47,469 nt of DNA from SHXR01 sp046160305 (GCA_046160305.1 JBJXGX010000064.1:1-47469), one strand, 5' to 3'; shown: positions 34,207-44,400, counted from the first letter of the stretch. The notes: generated by a model from the letters alone, not told the origin. Made by a program: numbers and translations.

Positions 34207-35223
34207 ATGAAATTCGGCGTCTTCGATCACCTCGATGCGAACGGCCAAGTGCTGCGCGACCAGTACGAGCAACGCTTGCGCCTCATCCAGGGCTACGAGC
34301 GCGCCGGCATGTATTGCTATCATCTGGCTGAGCATCACGCGACGCCCCTCGGAATGGCGCCTTCGCCCTCGGTGTTCCTCGCGGCCGCGGCCCAGCGCAC
34401 GAGCACGATCAGGCTCGGTGCCCTTGTGTTCACCCTCGCGCTGTATCACCCGCTCAGGCTGGCCGAGGAAATCTGCATGCTCGATCACCTGAGCAACGGG
34501 CGGCTCGATGTGGGCATCGGCCGTGGTATCAGCCCGATCGAGATCGATATGTATGGCGTGGACAACGCAACCGCGCAGGCGCGGTATCTCGAAGCATCGA
34601 AGGTGATCCTGCAGGCGCTCACCTCGCCGATGCTCGATCACGAGGGCACCTATTTCAAGTTTCGCAATGTGCCGATGCCGATGTCGCCGCTGCAAAAGCC
34701 GCATCCGCCGCTCTGGTACGGCGTGCCCAATCCGACATCGGTCGAATGGCTCGCGCGAAACGGCATCAACGCCGTCACGCTTGGGCCGCCGGCCGTCGTG
34801 CGCGGCATCACCGATCGCTACCGCGAAATCTGGGCCGCCGACGGGCGCGATCCCGCCGCCATTCCCCACATGGGCTTTACCCGTCACGTGGTCGTCGCGG
34901 ACACCGACGCGAAGGCGCTCGACATTGCATTGCGTGCATACGGGCGCTGGCATCGCAGTTTCTGGTATCTGTGGCTCGAGCACAATGCCCTCGGTGTGCA
35001 GCCGCCGCATGCGGTATTTCCAGCCGACTTCAATGCGCTGATCGAACGAGGCACGGCGATCGTCGGGTCGCCCGATACCGTGCGGGAGAAATTTCTTGCG
35101 CAGGCAACCGCGAGCGGCGCCAACTATGCGCTGCTCGACGTGTCGTTCGGTGACATGGCACCGGAGGATTCCGCGCGATCGATCGATCTATTCGCGAAGC
35201 ATGTGATGCCGGCATTTGAATAG
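34207..35223 (+). CDS. Luciferase-like (LLM class) flavin-dependent oxidoreductase
   Basis: 338-residue TIM-barrel member of the luciferase-like family. Visible marks: MKFGVFDHLDANG at the start, YHLAEHHATPLGMAPSP, TIRLGALVFTLALYHPLRLAEEICMLDHLSNGRLDVGIGRG, and a C-terminal GSPDTVREKF. It lies in the ligase-to-36399 plus-strand run, 90 nt after the hydroxyacid oxidase, and 87 nt before a second LLM gene. It is about as distant from that neighbour as typical family paralogues, so the two may form a two-component or heterodimeric enzyme. Substrate unknown. Confidence 0.91.
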   Translation: MKFGVFDHLDANGQVLRDQYEQRLRLIQGYERAGMYCYHLAEHHATPLGMAPSPSVFLAAAAQRTSTIRLGALVFTLALYHPLRLAEEICMLDHLSNGRLDVGIGRGISPIEIDMYGVDNATAQARYLEASKVILQALTSPMLDHEGTYFKFRNVPMPMSPLQKPHPPLWYGVPNPTSVEWLARNGINAVTLGPPAVVRGITDRYREIWAADGRDPAAIPHMGFTRHVVVADTDAKALDIALRAYGRWHRSFWYLWLEHNALGVQPPHAVFPADFNALIERGTAIVGSPDTVREKFLAQATASGANYALLDVSFGDMAPEDSARSIDLFAKHVMPAFE

Positions 35224-35242
35224 TCGAATAATAGGAATAACC

Positions 35243-35285
35243 GGGGACAGACCACGTTTTTCAGTGGAAAACGTGGTCTGTCCCC
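35243..35285. repeat. Long perfect inverted repeat, REP-like (copy 1)
   Basis: GGGGACAGACCACGTTTT (35243-35260) and its exact reverse complement (35268-35285) flank a 7-nt loop, giving an 18-bp perfect stem between the two LLM genes. The same arm recurs at 36408-36471. The GGGGACAGACCACG word is, from memory, a repeat seen dispersed in beta- and gammaproteobacterial genomes and sometimes near REP-associated Y1 transposases; none is present here. On the plus strand it could also stabilise or end the upstream message. Confidence 0.75.
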
Positions 35286-35310
35286 TATTATTAGACGGAG
35301 GCGTACGATC

Positions 35311-36399
35311 ATGAAATTCGGCTACTTCTCGCATGTGTGGGCGAAGCCCGGGATGCAACCCAGTGAGCGTTATCACCAGTTGTGGCGTGAGCTTCAGGTT
35401 GCTGATGAACTCGGATTCGAGTACGGATTTTGCGTCGAGCACCACTTCCGGCCCGATGAGAGTTGGATGTCCGATCCCAACATGTTCATCGTCGGGGCGG
35501 GCGCGCGCACCAAGCGGATCCGGCTTGGGGCAATGGGTTACGTCGTGCCGTTGCATCATCCGATGCGGCTCGCGGAAGAAATCGCCCAGGCGGATCAAAT
35601 GATCGATGGCCGGCTCGAAGTGGGGCTGGTGCCAGGCATCGTGCAGGAATACTTCCGGCCGTTCGGCGTCGACTATCCTTCGCGACGTGCGGTCACGCTC
35701 GAGTTCGTCGACTTCCTCAAAGCGGCGTACACCGATGCACCCCACTTCGATTTTAACGGCGAGTTCTATAAGCTGGAGCGCGGCAAGATCGGGGTGAATC
35801 CGAAGCAACGGCCGACGCCCCCGCTCTGGATCGAAACGCGTGATCCCCCGACGCTCGAGTTCTGCGCAAAACGCGGCATCAACTCCGGCTACTTCTTTCT
35901 CTTCGATCGCGCCTCCGCGGCGCCGCGATACCGCAAGTATCTCGAGCAGTGGGCAGCGGCCGGCTGGCCTCGCCCTCCCAGAATCGGCTATTCGACGGCA
36001 ATCTACGTCGATGAAACCGACGAGAAGGCGATTGCGAAGGGCTTGCGCGAAGCCGGGCGTGCGTATCGATCATTCGTGGGTTCCGCGCCGACCGATGAAG
36101 CCTTGGAGAAAATGTTGAATGAACGCGCGGACCTCTTCATCACGCGCGGTGAGGCCGGTGCGGCGGAAATCGTGCGGCACCTGAACAATCCCGAGTGGCT
36201 CTTCGAGAAGGATCTGATTCTGGTTGGATCGCCCGCAACGATCACCAAAAAACTCAAGAGCTGGGCCACCAACGGCGTGTTCAACACGTTTCTCGGCGAA
36301 TTCAACTTTGGCGGACTCGGCGAGGAAGATCTCATGCGCTCGATCCGTTTATTCGGTACCGAAGTAATGCCCGCGCTCAAGGATTTCGAGCCGTTCTAA
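35311..36399 (+). CDS. Luciferase-like (LLM class) flavin-dependent oxidoreductase
   Basis: 362-residue LLM enzyme starting MKFGYFSHVWAKPG, preceded by GGAGG at 9-10 nt. Family features: FCVEHHFRPDESW, RIRLGAMGYVVPLHHPMRLAEEIAQADQMIDGRLEVGLVPG, and SPATITKKLKSW. The gene sits exactly between two copies of the 18-bp REP-like inverted repeat (35243-35285 and 36408-36471), making it a small cassette-like unit, although its base composition looks like its neighbours. Reduced-flavin monooxygenase by family; substrate unknown. Confidence 0.91.
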   Translation: MKFGYFSHVWAKPGMQPSERYHQLWRELQVADELGFEYGFCVEHHFRPDESWMSDPNMFIVGAGARTKRIRLGAMGYVVPLHHPMRLAEEIAQADQMIDGRLEVGLVPGIVQEYFRPFGVDYPSRRAVTLEFVDFLKAAYTDAPHFDFNGEFYKLERGKIGVNPKQRPTPPLWIETRDPPTLEFCAKRGINSGYFFLFDRASAAPRYRKYLEQWAAAGWPRPPRIGYSTAIYVDETDEKAIAKGLREAGRAYRSFVGSAPTDEALEKMLNERADLFITRGEAGAAEIVRHLNNPEWLFEKDLILVGSPATITKKLKSWATNGVFNTFLGEFNFGGLGEEDLMRSIRLFGTEVMPALKDFEPF

Positions 36400-36407
36400 A
36401 AAAAATT

Positions 36408-36471
36408 GGGGACAGACCACGGTTTTCTGTTTCTCAAGGCGGGAGCGTGCAGGAAAACGTGGTCTGTCCCC
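36408..36471. repeat. REP-like inverted repeat (copy 2, longer loop)
   Basis: GGGGACAGACCACG (36408-36421) pairs with CGTGGTCTGTCCCC (36458-36471); after one extra G on the left arm, TTTTC (36423-36427) pairs with GAAAA (36453-36457). The 25-nt loop differs from the 7-nt loop of copy 1, but the arms are the same sequence. It starts 9 nt after the LLM stop and may act as a terminator-like structure between convergent genes. Confidence 0.75.
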
Positions 36472-36499
36472 TATTGTTTCAATTGTTTCTATTGTTTCA
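36472..36499. repeat. Three tandem ATTGTTTC units
   Basis: Directly after copy 2 of the REP-like repeat, the octamer ATTGTTTC occurs three times in a row separated by single bases. It runs up to the stop codon of the minus-strand FAD enzyme gene. Possibly slippage-generated. Confidence 0.6.
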
Positions 36500-37996
36500 G
36501 CACCGCGCCGCCGCGTTGCGCCCCGCGATGCGCCCCGATACGAATGCCCATCCGAGATGGTGGCCGTGTCCTTCCAGCAGCATGCCACCCTGACCATTTG
36601 ATCCCGCGGCGAACAGGCCCGGAATCGGTGTGCCGTCCTCCTGCAGCACTTCGGTCTTCGCCGACACCTTCAACCCACCGTTGGTGAATACGACATAGGC
36701 TTTGGCAGGGCCCAATGCGAAGTATGGAGGATGGTCGAGCGACCACTCGCGATCGCCCGGTCCATGCTTGGCCGCGCTGTCATGTAGTGCTGCGGCCGGC
36801 ATGCCGAGCCGAGCGGCCAGTGCGTCGATCGTTGGCGCGGTGAAGAAGATGTCTTTTCGCGTACGTCGATAATCGTCGAGATACGCATATGCGATACCTG
36901 GCGCTGTCGAGATGAAGTGTGGCCACGCCTCGAACATCTTCGCGATGCGTGAATCAAAAACGAGATAGCTGATCGCACCGGGCGCTCCAGCTGTTGCATG
37001 ATGTCGATTGCCGCCGCGCTCCATGATGCGTCGCCCGTCGCGATCGACGAGCATCACACCTTCGTTGAAGAGCGTTGCATCCGGTGCAAGCGATGTCGTC
37101 AAGAACCGCATCATGAACGGTCGTAGAAATGCTGCAGGCAGATGCTCGAAAGCAAAGCGCATTGATCGCGTGAGCCAGCGGTACGGCGGTAGCTGCGTCA
37201 CCCATGCCGGTCGAACCGGTGGCACGAACCGAATCACCGGTCCGCGCAGATGATCGCCGTTCACGATCGCACCGCCTGCATCGAGGCCCATGGCGATGCC
37301 ATCGCCAGTGCTGGACGGATTCATGGGAGCGGACGCTGCGGCAAGAGCGGAGGCGAAGCGTTCCTTCATTTCCCGATTCGCGCTGAAATCGCCGGCGGCC
37401 AGGACGACACCCCCTTTGGCGTGCCAGACGTGCTCGGACCCGTCAGCCATTTGCACACGAACGCCGCGTGCGGCCTCGCCATCGAAAATCAGTTCAATGA
37501 CCCTTGCCTTCAATTCGATATGCACGCCCTGGCGGCGGCATAGTCGGCCGAGGTGATAGGGGAAGGCGCGCGAATTGGGCAACACGTTGTGCATGCGCGG
37601 TTGTCGATGCGGAGGTTCCGGCATCGGACCGATGAATTCGAGCCCGGCCGACTCCAGCCACCTGAACATCTCGGGTGTTTCTTCGCAGAGCACGCGATTG
37701 AGATCCAAATTGTCGCGCGCGAGTTCTTTGCCTGAAAATAGTTTTAGATCTTCCCAGTGGTCCGCCGGACTATCTTCGATCCCGCGTGCGCGCTGATAAG
37801 AAGTGCGGGTCGCACTCACCGATCCTACCGACCACGCGGTTGTCCCGCCCAACTCGGCGTTCTTCTCGAGCAGAACCACGGAGCGACCGGCCGAGGCGGC
37901 CGCACTTGCCGCCGCGAGCCCGGCACCACCGCCGCCGATGACAATGACGTCGGTATGCTTGATCGGTCCCTCCGATCGCTCGGCGTTTCGCAGCGG
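36497..37996 (-). CDS. FAD-dependent oxidoreductase, fumarate reductase/3-ketosteroid dehydrogenase type
   Basis: 499 residues from ATG 37996, preceded on the minus strand by GGAGAAG; an in-frame ATG at 38038 would add 14 residues without a good ribosome site. N-terminal FAD site: IVIGGGGAGLAAASAAASAGRSVVLLEK, then GGTTAWSVGS typical of the FrdA/KstD family. C-terminal FAD closure: IPGLFAAGSNGQGGMLLEGHGHHLGWAFVSGRIAG. The substrate domain between (~150-370) is less conserved. The FAD_binding_2 family includes 3-ketosteroid-1-dehydrogenases and flavoprotein subunits; with a DUF35-thiolase and LLM enzymes nearby, steroid-like breakdown is possible but unproven. Confidence 0.88.
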   Translation of the reverse strand, partial: PLRNAERSEGPIKHTDVIVIGGGGAGLAAASAAASAGRSVVLLEKNAELGGTTAWSVGSVSATRTSYQRARGIEDSPADHWEDLKLFSGKELARDNLDLNRVLCEETPEMFRWLESAGLEFIGPMPEPPHRQPRMHNVLPNSRAFPYHLGRLCRRQGVHIELKARVIELIFDGEAARGVRVQMADGSEHVWHAKGGVVLAAGDFSANREMKERFASALAAASAPMNPSSTGDGIAMGLDAGGAIVNGDHLRGPVIRFVPPVRPAWVTQLPPYRWLTRSMRFAFEHLPAAFLRPFMMRFLTTSLAPDATLFNEGVMLVDRDGRRIMERGGNRHHATAGAPGAISYLVFDSRIAKMFEAWPHFISTAPGIAYAYLDDYRRTRKDIFFTAPTIDALAARLGMPAAALHDSAAKHGPGDREWSLDHPPYFALGPAKAYVVFTNGGLKVSAKTEVLQEDGTPIPGLFAAGSNGQGGMLLEGHGHHLGWAFVSGRIAGRNAAARC

Positions 37997-38083
37997 CATG
38001 CTCTTCTCCGGGTTTTTTTCGGCGTGGATGCTCGGCATGTTTGGCCTTATCGCTCTACTTATCTCTTGCGGCAGCGAACGTGT

Positions 38084-38992
38084 TCACTGCACCGGCGTGC
38101 ACTGCAGATCAGCGCCGACTGTCAGTGGGCCGGTGTACACCTTCTTTAGCTCCGCGATGGCAGCATCAAGTCCGAACATGCCGATGTGACTGACGATCAG
38201 CCGTCCAACGCCCGCTTCCTGGGCGAGGCGGCCAACGACGGCCGGCGCAGCGTGAAGAGGATTGGTCGCACCAGCCGCGATCGCAAGATGCATGATCATT
38301 ACATTCGCTCCGCGCGCAAAGTCGACGAACTTTGGGTTCGTGCCGTTCTGATCGGAGCTGAACACGATCGACACATCTCGAGTTTGCACCCGGTACGCAA
38401 GTGTCGGCAGATTGCCGTGAGGTATGCCGAGCGCTGTCACGGTCAGGCCCTGTTGGTTGAATACTGTCGTCGGATCCGCCTTCGTTGCATCAACGACGCT
38501 CACATCCAGCCTAACACCTCCACCTGTTGCGCCCTGGGTGCCACCCATGGTGGGCCCGAGCACTTGGAAGGCGCCGCTCTTCTCATCGAATAGACGACTG
38601 AGAAAAACCGGGAAAGCAGGCGCCGCGTCATTGCCGGAGGGACCAACGATGGGCAGCGGTTCTTTGCGGGCCTGATGGCTCAACCAGAGTAGGGCGGGCA
38701 GATCCGAGACGTGGTCCGGATGAAGATGGCTGATCGCGACCAAGGACAGATCGCTGATCTTTGCCTGCGCCTGCCCGAAACGAAGGAAGGCGCCGCCACC
38801 CATGTCGACAAGAATTTTCGGCTGATCACCGATCCAGAGAAGATAACTTGTCGATGCGCGTTCGCGATTGATCGCGGGTCCGCCCGAACCCAGGATCTGG
38901 ACACTGACCGGACTTCCCGTGCAGCTTTGCGCCAACGCGCTGGAGGGCAGGCAAACCAAGCTAAGAAAACAAACGAATACGAATCGAATCAT
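38084..38992 (-). CDS. Secreted metallo-beta-lactamase-fold hydrolase
   Basis: 302 residues with a signal peptide (MIRFVFVCFLSLVCLPSSALAQ) and the metallo-beta-lactamase fold. SHLHPDHVSD is the HxHxDH zinc motif, MGGGAFLRFG contains the preceding strand, GIPHGNLPTLAYRV gives another metal-site His region, and FSSDQNG carries the bridging Asp. The C-terminal VSHIGMFG supplies the last His. It resembles the RNase Z/arylsulfatase-like branch with a leader, as in periplasmic hydrolases. Divergent from the HpaB-like gene (174 nt between). Substrate unknown, plausibly a phosphate, sulfate or lactone ester. Confidence 0.87.
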   Translation of the reverse strand: MIRFVFVCFLSLVCLPSSALAQSCTGSPVSVQILGSGGPAINRERASTSYLLWIGDQPKILVDMGGGAFLRFGQAQAKISDLSLVAISHLHPDHVSDLPALLWLSHQARKEPLPIVGPSGNDAAPAFPVFLSRLFDEKSGAFQVLGPTMGGTQGATGGGVRLDVSVVDATKADPTTVFNQQGLTVTALGIPHGNLPTLAYRVQTRDVSIVFSSDQNGTNPKFVDFARGANVMIMHLAIAAGATNPLHAAPAVVGRLAQEAGVGRLIVSHIGMFGLDAAIAELKKVYTGPLTVGADLQCTPVQ

Positions 38993-39166
38993 GAGTGCCC
39001 CTTCTATGCGGTGCGATAGCTATAGTCTAAGATAGTTCATGCACCGGGGCGGTACTGATCAGAACGCCGACATTGCGCGACCGATCGCCGGGCGGCGAAC
39101 TCGTGTATATCGTTCATCGATTCATGCGCCATCCCGTGCGTCCCTTAATCCGCAGAATCTCCAACC

Positions 39167-40627
39167 ATGTTGATGACCGGACAGGAGTACCTAGGCAGCA
39201 TCAAAGACGGGCGGCGTATCTACATCGGCAGCGAATTGGTCAACGATGTCACCACGCATCCTGCGTTTCGCAATGCCGCGCGCTCGATCGCCATGATCTA
39301 TGATCGTAAGCGTGCACCGGAGCATCGTGAATTGATGACGTTTGAGGAAGAGGGCGAGCGTTTTTCCGCCTACTATCTTCTTCCACGCAATCGAGACGAC
39401 CTCTTTCGACGCTTCGAAACCCATCGGCGCATCGCGTCATGGTCGTGCGGTCTGATCGGCCGGTCTCCCGACAATTTTCCGAGCTATGTGAGTGGGCTGG
39501 TCATGGACCCGGCGTTGTTCGACGCGATCCGACCAGGATTCGGCGAGAACATCCGTTCGTACTACCGTCATATGCGTGCGAGTGATGCCTTCGTTGCGCA
39601 CACAGTGACGAATCCACAGGGCTGGCGAGCACCCGCACCTGGTCAGGTCGACCTACGCACGCCACCAACGCTTCGCATCGTTGCCGAGGACGATCAAGGC
39701 GTCACCATCAACGGTCTCAAGATGCTCGGAACGTCGGCCGTGTTCTGTCACGAGACGTGGTGCGGCAACCTCCAGCCGGTGCCGCCCGGTCGTGAATCGG
39801 AAGCGATCACGTGCGCGGTGCCGCTCAATGCACCGGGCGTGAGCATCTGGACGCGTAAGTCGTTCGAGCGTTACGCGGTGAGCGCCCGCGACAATCCTCT
39901 GTCGTCCCGTTTCGATGAGACCGATAGCGCAGTATTGTTCGAGAACGTGAGAGTGCCTTGGGAGCGGGTCTTCTGCACCGACAACATCGAGATGTCGCGC
40001 GCGATGTACATGCGCACCCCGGGGCATGTGATGGCGAATCACCAGTCGAACGTGCGGTTTCTCGAAAAGCTCAAGCTCATCATTGGCGTTGGGCGCAAGC
40101 TCGCCGAGGCGAATAACGCCAGCCACATTCCCGCCGTGCAATCAACGTTGGGACGCCTTGCCGCGATGGAGGCCACGCTCGAAGGGTTGATCATGGGTCA
40201 GATCGGTTGCGGTGAGAATTGGGTGAAGGATTTTCACACGGTGAATCGCCGCTATGTCTATGCCGCTTTGCATTGGTGTACGAATCACCACGGAGAGATC
40301 AGCGATACAGTGCGGGAGTTGATGGGCGCAGGCGTGTTCCAGATGCCTGCTGATGCAACCGTGTTGGACGATCCGGTGCTGCGCGAGAAATTCGAAACAT
40401 ACTGGTCCGCGCCCGGTCAGAGCGCCGCCGACCGCATGAAGTTGTTCCGGTTGGCGTGGGATCTACTTGGCTCGGAATTCGCCGGCCGCCACATGCAATA
40501 CGAGAAGTTCTATGCGGGCCCGAGTTTCGTGATGGATGCGTACAGTTATCAGAGCGGGTTGTGGACAGAATGGACCGGCATCGTCGATCGCCTGCTCGCG
40601 GAGATGGATGCTCCACTCGCGACGTGA
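39167..40627 (+). CDS. 4-hydroxyphenylacetate 3-hydroxylase (HpaB)-like FADH2-dependent oxygenase
   Basis: 486-residue large oxygenase component of the two-component aromatic hydroxylase family (HpaB/PvcC/chlorophenol monooxygenase). Features: start MTGQEYLGSIKDGRRIYIGSELV, VMDPALFDAIRP, HTVTNPQGWR with the flavin-pocket region, GLKMLGTSAVF, and the C-terminal helical bundle with RRYVYAALHWC and a YQSGLWTEW tail. It needs a separate flavin reductase (HpaC-like), which I do not see in this window. A PcaD-like hydrolase follows 25 nt downstream, so the pair probably acts in sequence on an aromatic compound. Specific substrate unknown. Confidence 0.92.
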   Translation: MLMTGQEYLGSIKDGRRIYIGSELVNDVTTHPAFRNAARSIAMIYDRKRAPEHRELMTFEEEGERFSAYYLLPRNRDDLFRRFETHRRIASWSCGLIGRSPDNFPSYVSGLVMDPALFDAIRPGFGENIRSYYRHMRASDAFVAHTVTNPQGWRAPAPGQVDLRTPPTLRIVAEDDQGVTINGLKMLGTSAVFCHETWCGNLQPVPPGRESEAITCAVPLNAPGVSIWTRKSFERYAVSARDNPLSSRFDETDSAVLFENVRVPWERVFCTDNIEMSRAMYMRTPGHVMANHQSNVRFLEKLKLIIGVGRKLAEANNASHIPAVQSTLGRLAAMEATLEGLIMGQIGCGENWVKDFHTVNRRYVYAALHWCTNHHGEISDTVRELMGAGVFQMPADATVLDDPVLREKFETYWSAPGQSAADRMKLFRLAWDLLGSEFAGRHMQYEKFYAGPSFVMDAYSYQSGLWTEWTGIVDRLLAEMDAPLAT

Positions 40628-40652
40628 AATCAACCCCAAAGGAGAATCAATC

Positions 40653-41438
40653 ATGGCAAGCCAGATTAAAGCCAACGGCATCGAAATGAGCTACCAGTTG
40701 GACGGTCCTCTCGATGCGCCCGTCCTCATGCTGAGCAATTCGTTGCTCACCGACTTCGGCATGTGGGATCTGCAAGTGCCGGCCTTCTCGGCGAAGTATC
40801 GGCTTCTCCGGTACGACACGCGAGGGCATGGCGGTACCGAGGCCACCAAAGGGCCGTACACGATCGAGCTGCTCGCCGCGGATGTCATCGCACTGCTCGA
40901 TGCGCTCCGCATCGATCGCGTGGATTTTCTTGGCCTGTCGATGGGCGGGATGATCGCGCAATTGCTCGCGGCGAACCATCCCGCTCGACTGAGGTCAGTG
41001 TCGTTGTGCGATACCGCCTGCCATCTTCCACCCGAATCGGCATGGGACGATCGGATTGCGCTCGCTCTGAGCAAAGGTACGTCTGCGTTCGTGAAGCCGA
41101 TGACGGAACGCTGGTTGACGCAACCGTATCGCGACAGCCACCCGGCGGTGATGGAGAGGATGGGCGCGATGATTTCGCGCACCGCGGTGGATGGCCTGGT
41201 GGGCTGCGCGCACGCGATCAAGAAAATGAACCAGGTGGCCATTTTGCCCGGCATCAAGATGCGAACGTTGATCGTGGTGGGTGAGCAGGACGTCGGTACG
41301 CCGGTGTCTGCCGCCGAGTTCCTGCATCGTGAGATCCAGGGCTCCAAGCTCGTGGTAATCAAGAACGCCGGGCATCTGCCGAATATCGAGCAAACCGATC
41401 AGTTCAACCGGACCGTGCTTGATTTTCTTGCTGGTTAG
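40653..41438 (+). CDS. 3-oxoadipate enol-lactonase-like alpha/beta hydrolase
   Basis: 261 residues from ATG 40653, which follows AAAGGAG. PcaD-like: N-terminal SYQLDGPLDAPVLMLSNSLLTDFGMWDLQ with the oxyanion segment, RYDTRGHGGTEATKGPYTIELLAADVIALLDAL, and nucleophile Ser in LGLSMGGMIAQ. The acid is in VGEQDVGTPV and the His in NAGHLPNIEQ. In the beta-ketoadipate pathway PcaD opens 3-oxoadipate enol-lactone, but many close relatives are general esterases. The context of an HpaB-type hydroxylase supports aromatic catabolism. Its stop overlaps the convergent regulator gene by 4 nt. Confidence 0.9.
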   Translation: MASQIKANGIEMSYQLDGPLDAPVLMLSNSLLTDFGMWDLQVPAFSAKYRLLRYDTRGHGGTEATKGPYTIELLAADVIALLDALRIDRVDFLGLSMGGMIAQLLAANHPARLRSVSLCDTACHLPPESAWDDRIALALSKGTSAFVKPMTERWLTQPYRDSHPAVMERMGAMISRTAVDGLVGCAHAIKKMNQVAILPGIKMRTLIVVGEQDVGTPVSAAEFLHREIQGSKLVVIKNAGHLPNIEQTDQFNRTVLDFLAG

Positions 41439-44400
41439 GCGAGATCGCCAAGTCCGCTTTCCAAATCGGAGCCGCGCAGGCTCGCTTCGATTCGCGCGCT
41501 CAAGTCGCGCGCCGCTGTGTCGTGCCGCTTTGCCTCACCGGGCCGCTCGGCTTCCCGCGCGACTCGCGCCAATGCACCACGTATATCCCACGATAGGCGC
41601 ATCGTGCCGAGCTGCTCGCTCGCTTCAAGCGCGGTGCCGAGCGCGTTGGCCGCCGCTTCGAGGTTTCCGCTTGCCAGCATCGCTTCGCCTCGCCAGCGAT
41701 GGGCTCGCGCGATTGCCTCACGCAGGTTGCCTTGCTCGCCAAGCGACTGGAGCTGATCGGCGTAGTGGTTGCACTGCTTGGCATCGCCGCGCCGCACGTG
41801 CAATTCGGCAAGGCCCTCGTAGCAACGGGGCAAGAACCAGCCCTCGCGGTTCTGCAGGGAGTGCTTGAGCGCACCTTCCAATTCACGATCGATGTCGAGC
41901 GCGCCTTGGCGCATCCGCGCGATGGCGCGGTTCACATGCAAGAGCGGCGTCCAATGGGTGATGCTTGCCTGTTGAGCAATCCCCAGGCCGCGATCGAACG
42001 CCTCGGTCGCCTTCGTGTCGAGCGATAGGTCGAGCAGCAGGTGGCCTAGCATGTTGCAGGCCATGATCTGATAGCGCACCAAGTTCAATGATTCGAGCTG
42101 CGTCAGCGTTTCATTGAGGCCCTGCCAAGCCTCACCGAATTGCCCGAGGCAGTGCCGGATATGATCTCGAGCAATTCGCAGTGGGCCGATGTGCCACGCG
42201 AGATCTGCGGCCTGCGCGATAGCGAGCCCGGCGTCGAGATGCTTGATGGCATGCGGATAGTCGCCGAGCCCCATCGATCCGAGATTCGCCCATCCGATCA
42301 TCATCAGGTTCTCCGACTCGTAGCTTTTGTCGCCGATCCCTTTGGCGAACGCTGTCGAGCGGAGGTAGCACTCGATCGCGAGCGCCGGCTTCGCATCGGC
42401 GAAATAGGCCTCGCCCCGGCCGTGGAAGGCCTGAACGGCGACCAGATCTGTGAGGGCCAATCGTTCGCAAATTTCGACCGCTTCCTGATGATGCAAGATC
42501 GCCTCGGCGTTACGACCGTTGCTCCATGCGACCGTACCCAGATGATAGAGCGCGTCGGCGGCATGTGGTTCGTCGTGCATCGATCGTGACGCGGCGAGGG
42601 CTTCGCTGAGACACGTGGTCGCGCGCTGATACAAGTCGCCGCGTCGATACGCCATGCCGAGCTGGATCATCAAGTCCCGCTCACGCACCGGATCGCCAGC
42701 CATCCGGGCGGCAGCAATGACATGCTCGAAATCGGCTACAGCGCCGTCGATTTGCCCGGCCTGTGCGCGCGTCGTGCCGCGTTGCTCGCGGATGCGGAGC
42801 CGGATGTCCTCGGCTGCTGCGTCCGGATGGGCGTCAATGAGCTCGATCACGCGGTCGAGCAGGCCAAGCGACTCGCGCGTCGCGAACAGTCGCTGCGAGC
42901 GCTCGACTGCTTTCACGAGATAGGCGACCGCTTTCGCCCAGACTTGTCCGCGCGCGAAGTGCTCGGCGAGATGCGCGGCGCGTTCGTCCGATGGACCGCC
43001 TGCGTGCGGCTCGAGCGCTTCGGCGACGGCGCGATGCAGCAACATCCGTCGCGCGCCGCCGATGTCGACATAGACGGCTTCGCGGATCTTGTCGTGGCTG
43101 AAGTCGTAGTCGCCTCCCACCTCTTCTTCGCGGAGCAGCCCACGCTGAACGAGCGTGTCGATCATATCGAGCAAGGCCGGTGCCGATGCCTTGGTGGCCG
43201 CCAGCAAAGTATCGAATTTAAAGCGTCGACCAAGTACCGCCGCGACGTCGAGCAGCGCGCGTGCCTCGCGCGGCACGTGTGCAAGGCGCGCGCGCACGGA
43301 ATTGCGCACCGCCTCGGGCAGGCTCTTCGCTGTGGGTGATGATCTGGAATCGGCGCCCCCGGGCAAACCTTGGTCGGCGATCGACTGCATCATCGAAATC
43401 AGAAAGAATGGGTGCCCATCGGTCTCGCGATGCAGCGATAGTCCGACCGCGGGCGCATGAAAAGCCGGATCGGCGGCTGCCAACAGTAGGCGCGTATCGG
43501 CCTCTGTCAGGCGTGATAGCGGGAAGTGTCGCGTACTCGGATCGCGCCGGATGCTCTCGAGCAGGGTGGCCACGCGGGCATTCCCGACGATTTCCTCGCC
43601 ACGATACGCAAGGATCAGGAGGATGCGTCGGCGGGCCGTATGTCGGGCGACGGTATGCAGAAATTGCAGGCTGGCATCATCGACCCAATGGATGTCGTCC
43701 ACAGCGACGATCAGCGGCCCGCTGCCCGCCAAGGTGTCGAACAACTGCTCGATGGCATGAAACAGGCGCGCCTGTCTGGCCTCGGTGAGTTGTGTCGATA
43801 GCACCGGAAGATCGGGCACCCGTTCCGCCACGGTGGGCACCAGCGATGCGATCTCCGCAAGCGAGATCGGGGGCAGTCGACCGAGCGTGCCGCTCGCGCA
43901 GTGATCGAGTGCCTGGGTGACCAATTCGATCACCGGTTGATAGGGCATGCCCTGCTCGATTTCGTAACAGCTCGAAAGGAGCGTAGGGAGGCCGAGCGAT
44001 TCGGCGTGTCGTATGACCTCACCGATCAGACGGCTCTTGCCGATCCCGGGTTCGCCTTCGATCAGTGCCACATAGCCATTGCCGGTGGCCAAGTTGGCGA
44101 TCAGCCCGCGAAGTTGACCGAATTGCGCGCCCCGGCCGACAAATGGCAAGCGACCTAGATCGCTCAACGCTGGTGTCGCGATGGGTGCCAACGGGTTGCT
44201 TGCAGAGCGGAATCCAGTTGCGGTGTCGGATCGAGCGACAGGCAAATTCGCCGGCGTGGAGACCGGCTTTGATCCGACTGCCAGTTGTTCGATTCGGTGA
44301 ATCGCCCGCGCGGCCTCGAGGAACGCCGCGCGCTCATCGGCCGGCACCGCGAGCCGATCGGCCAGGCGCTCGGCAAGTGCCCGCGACGGCCGGCGCTCGT

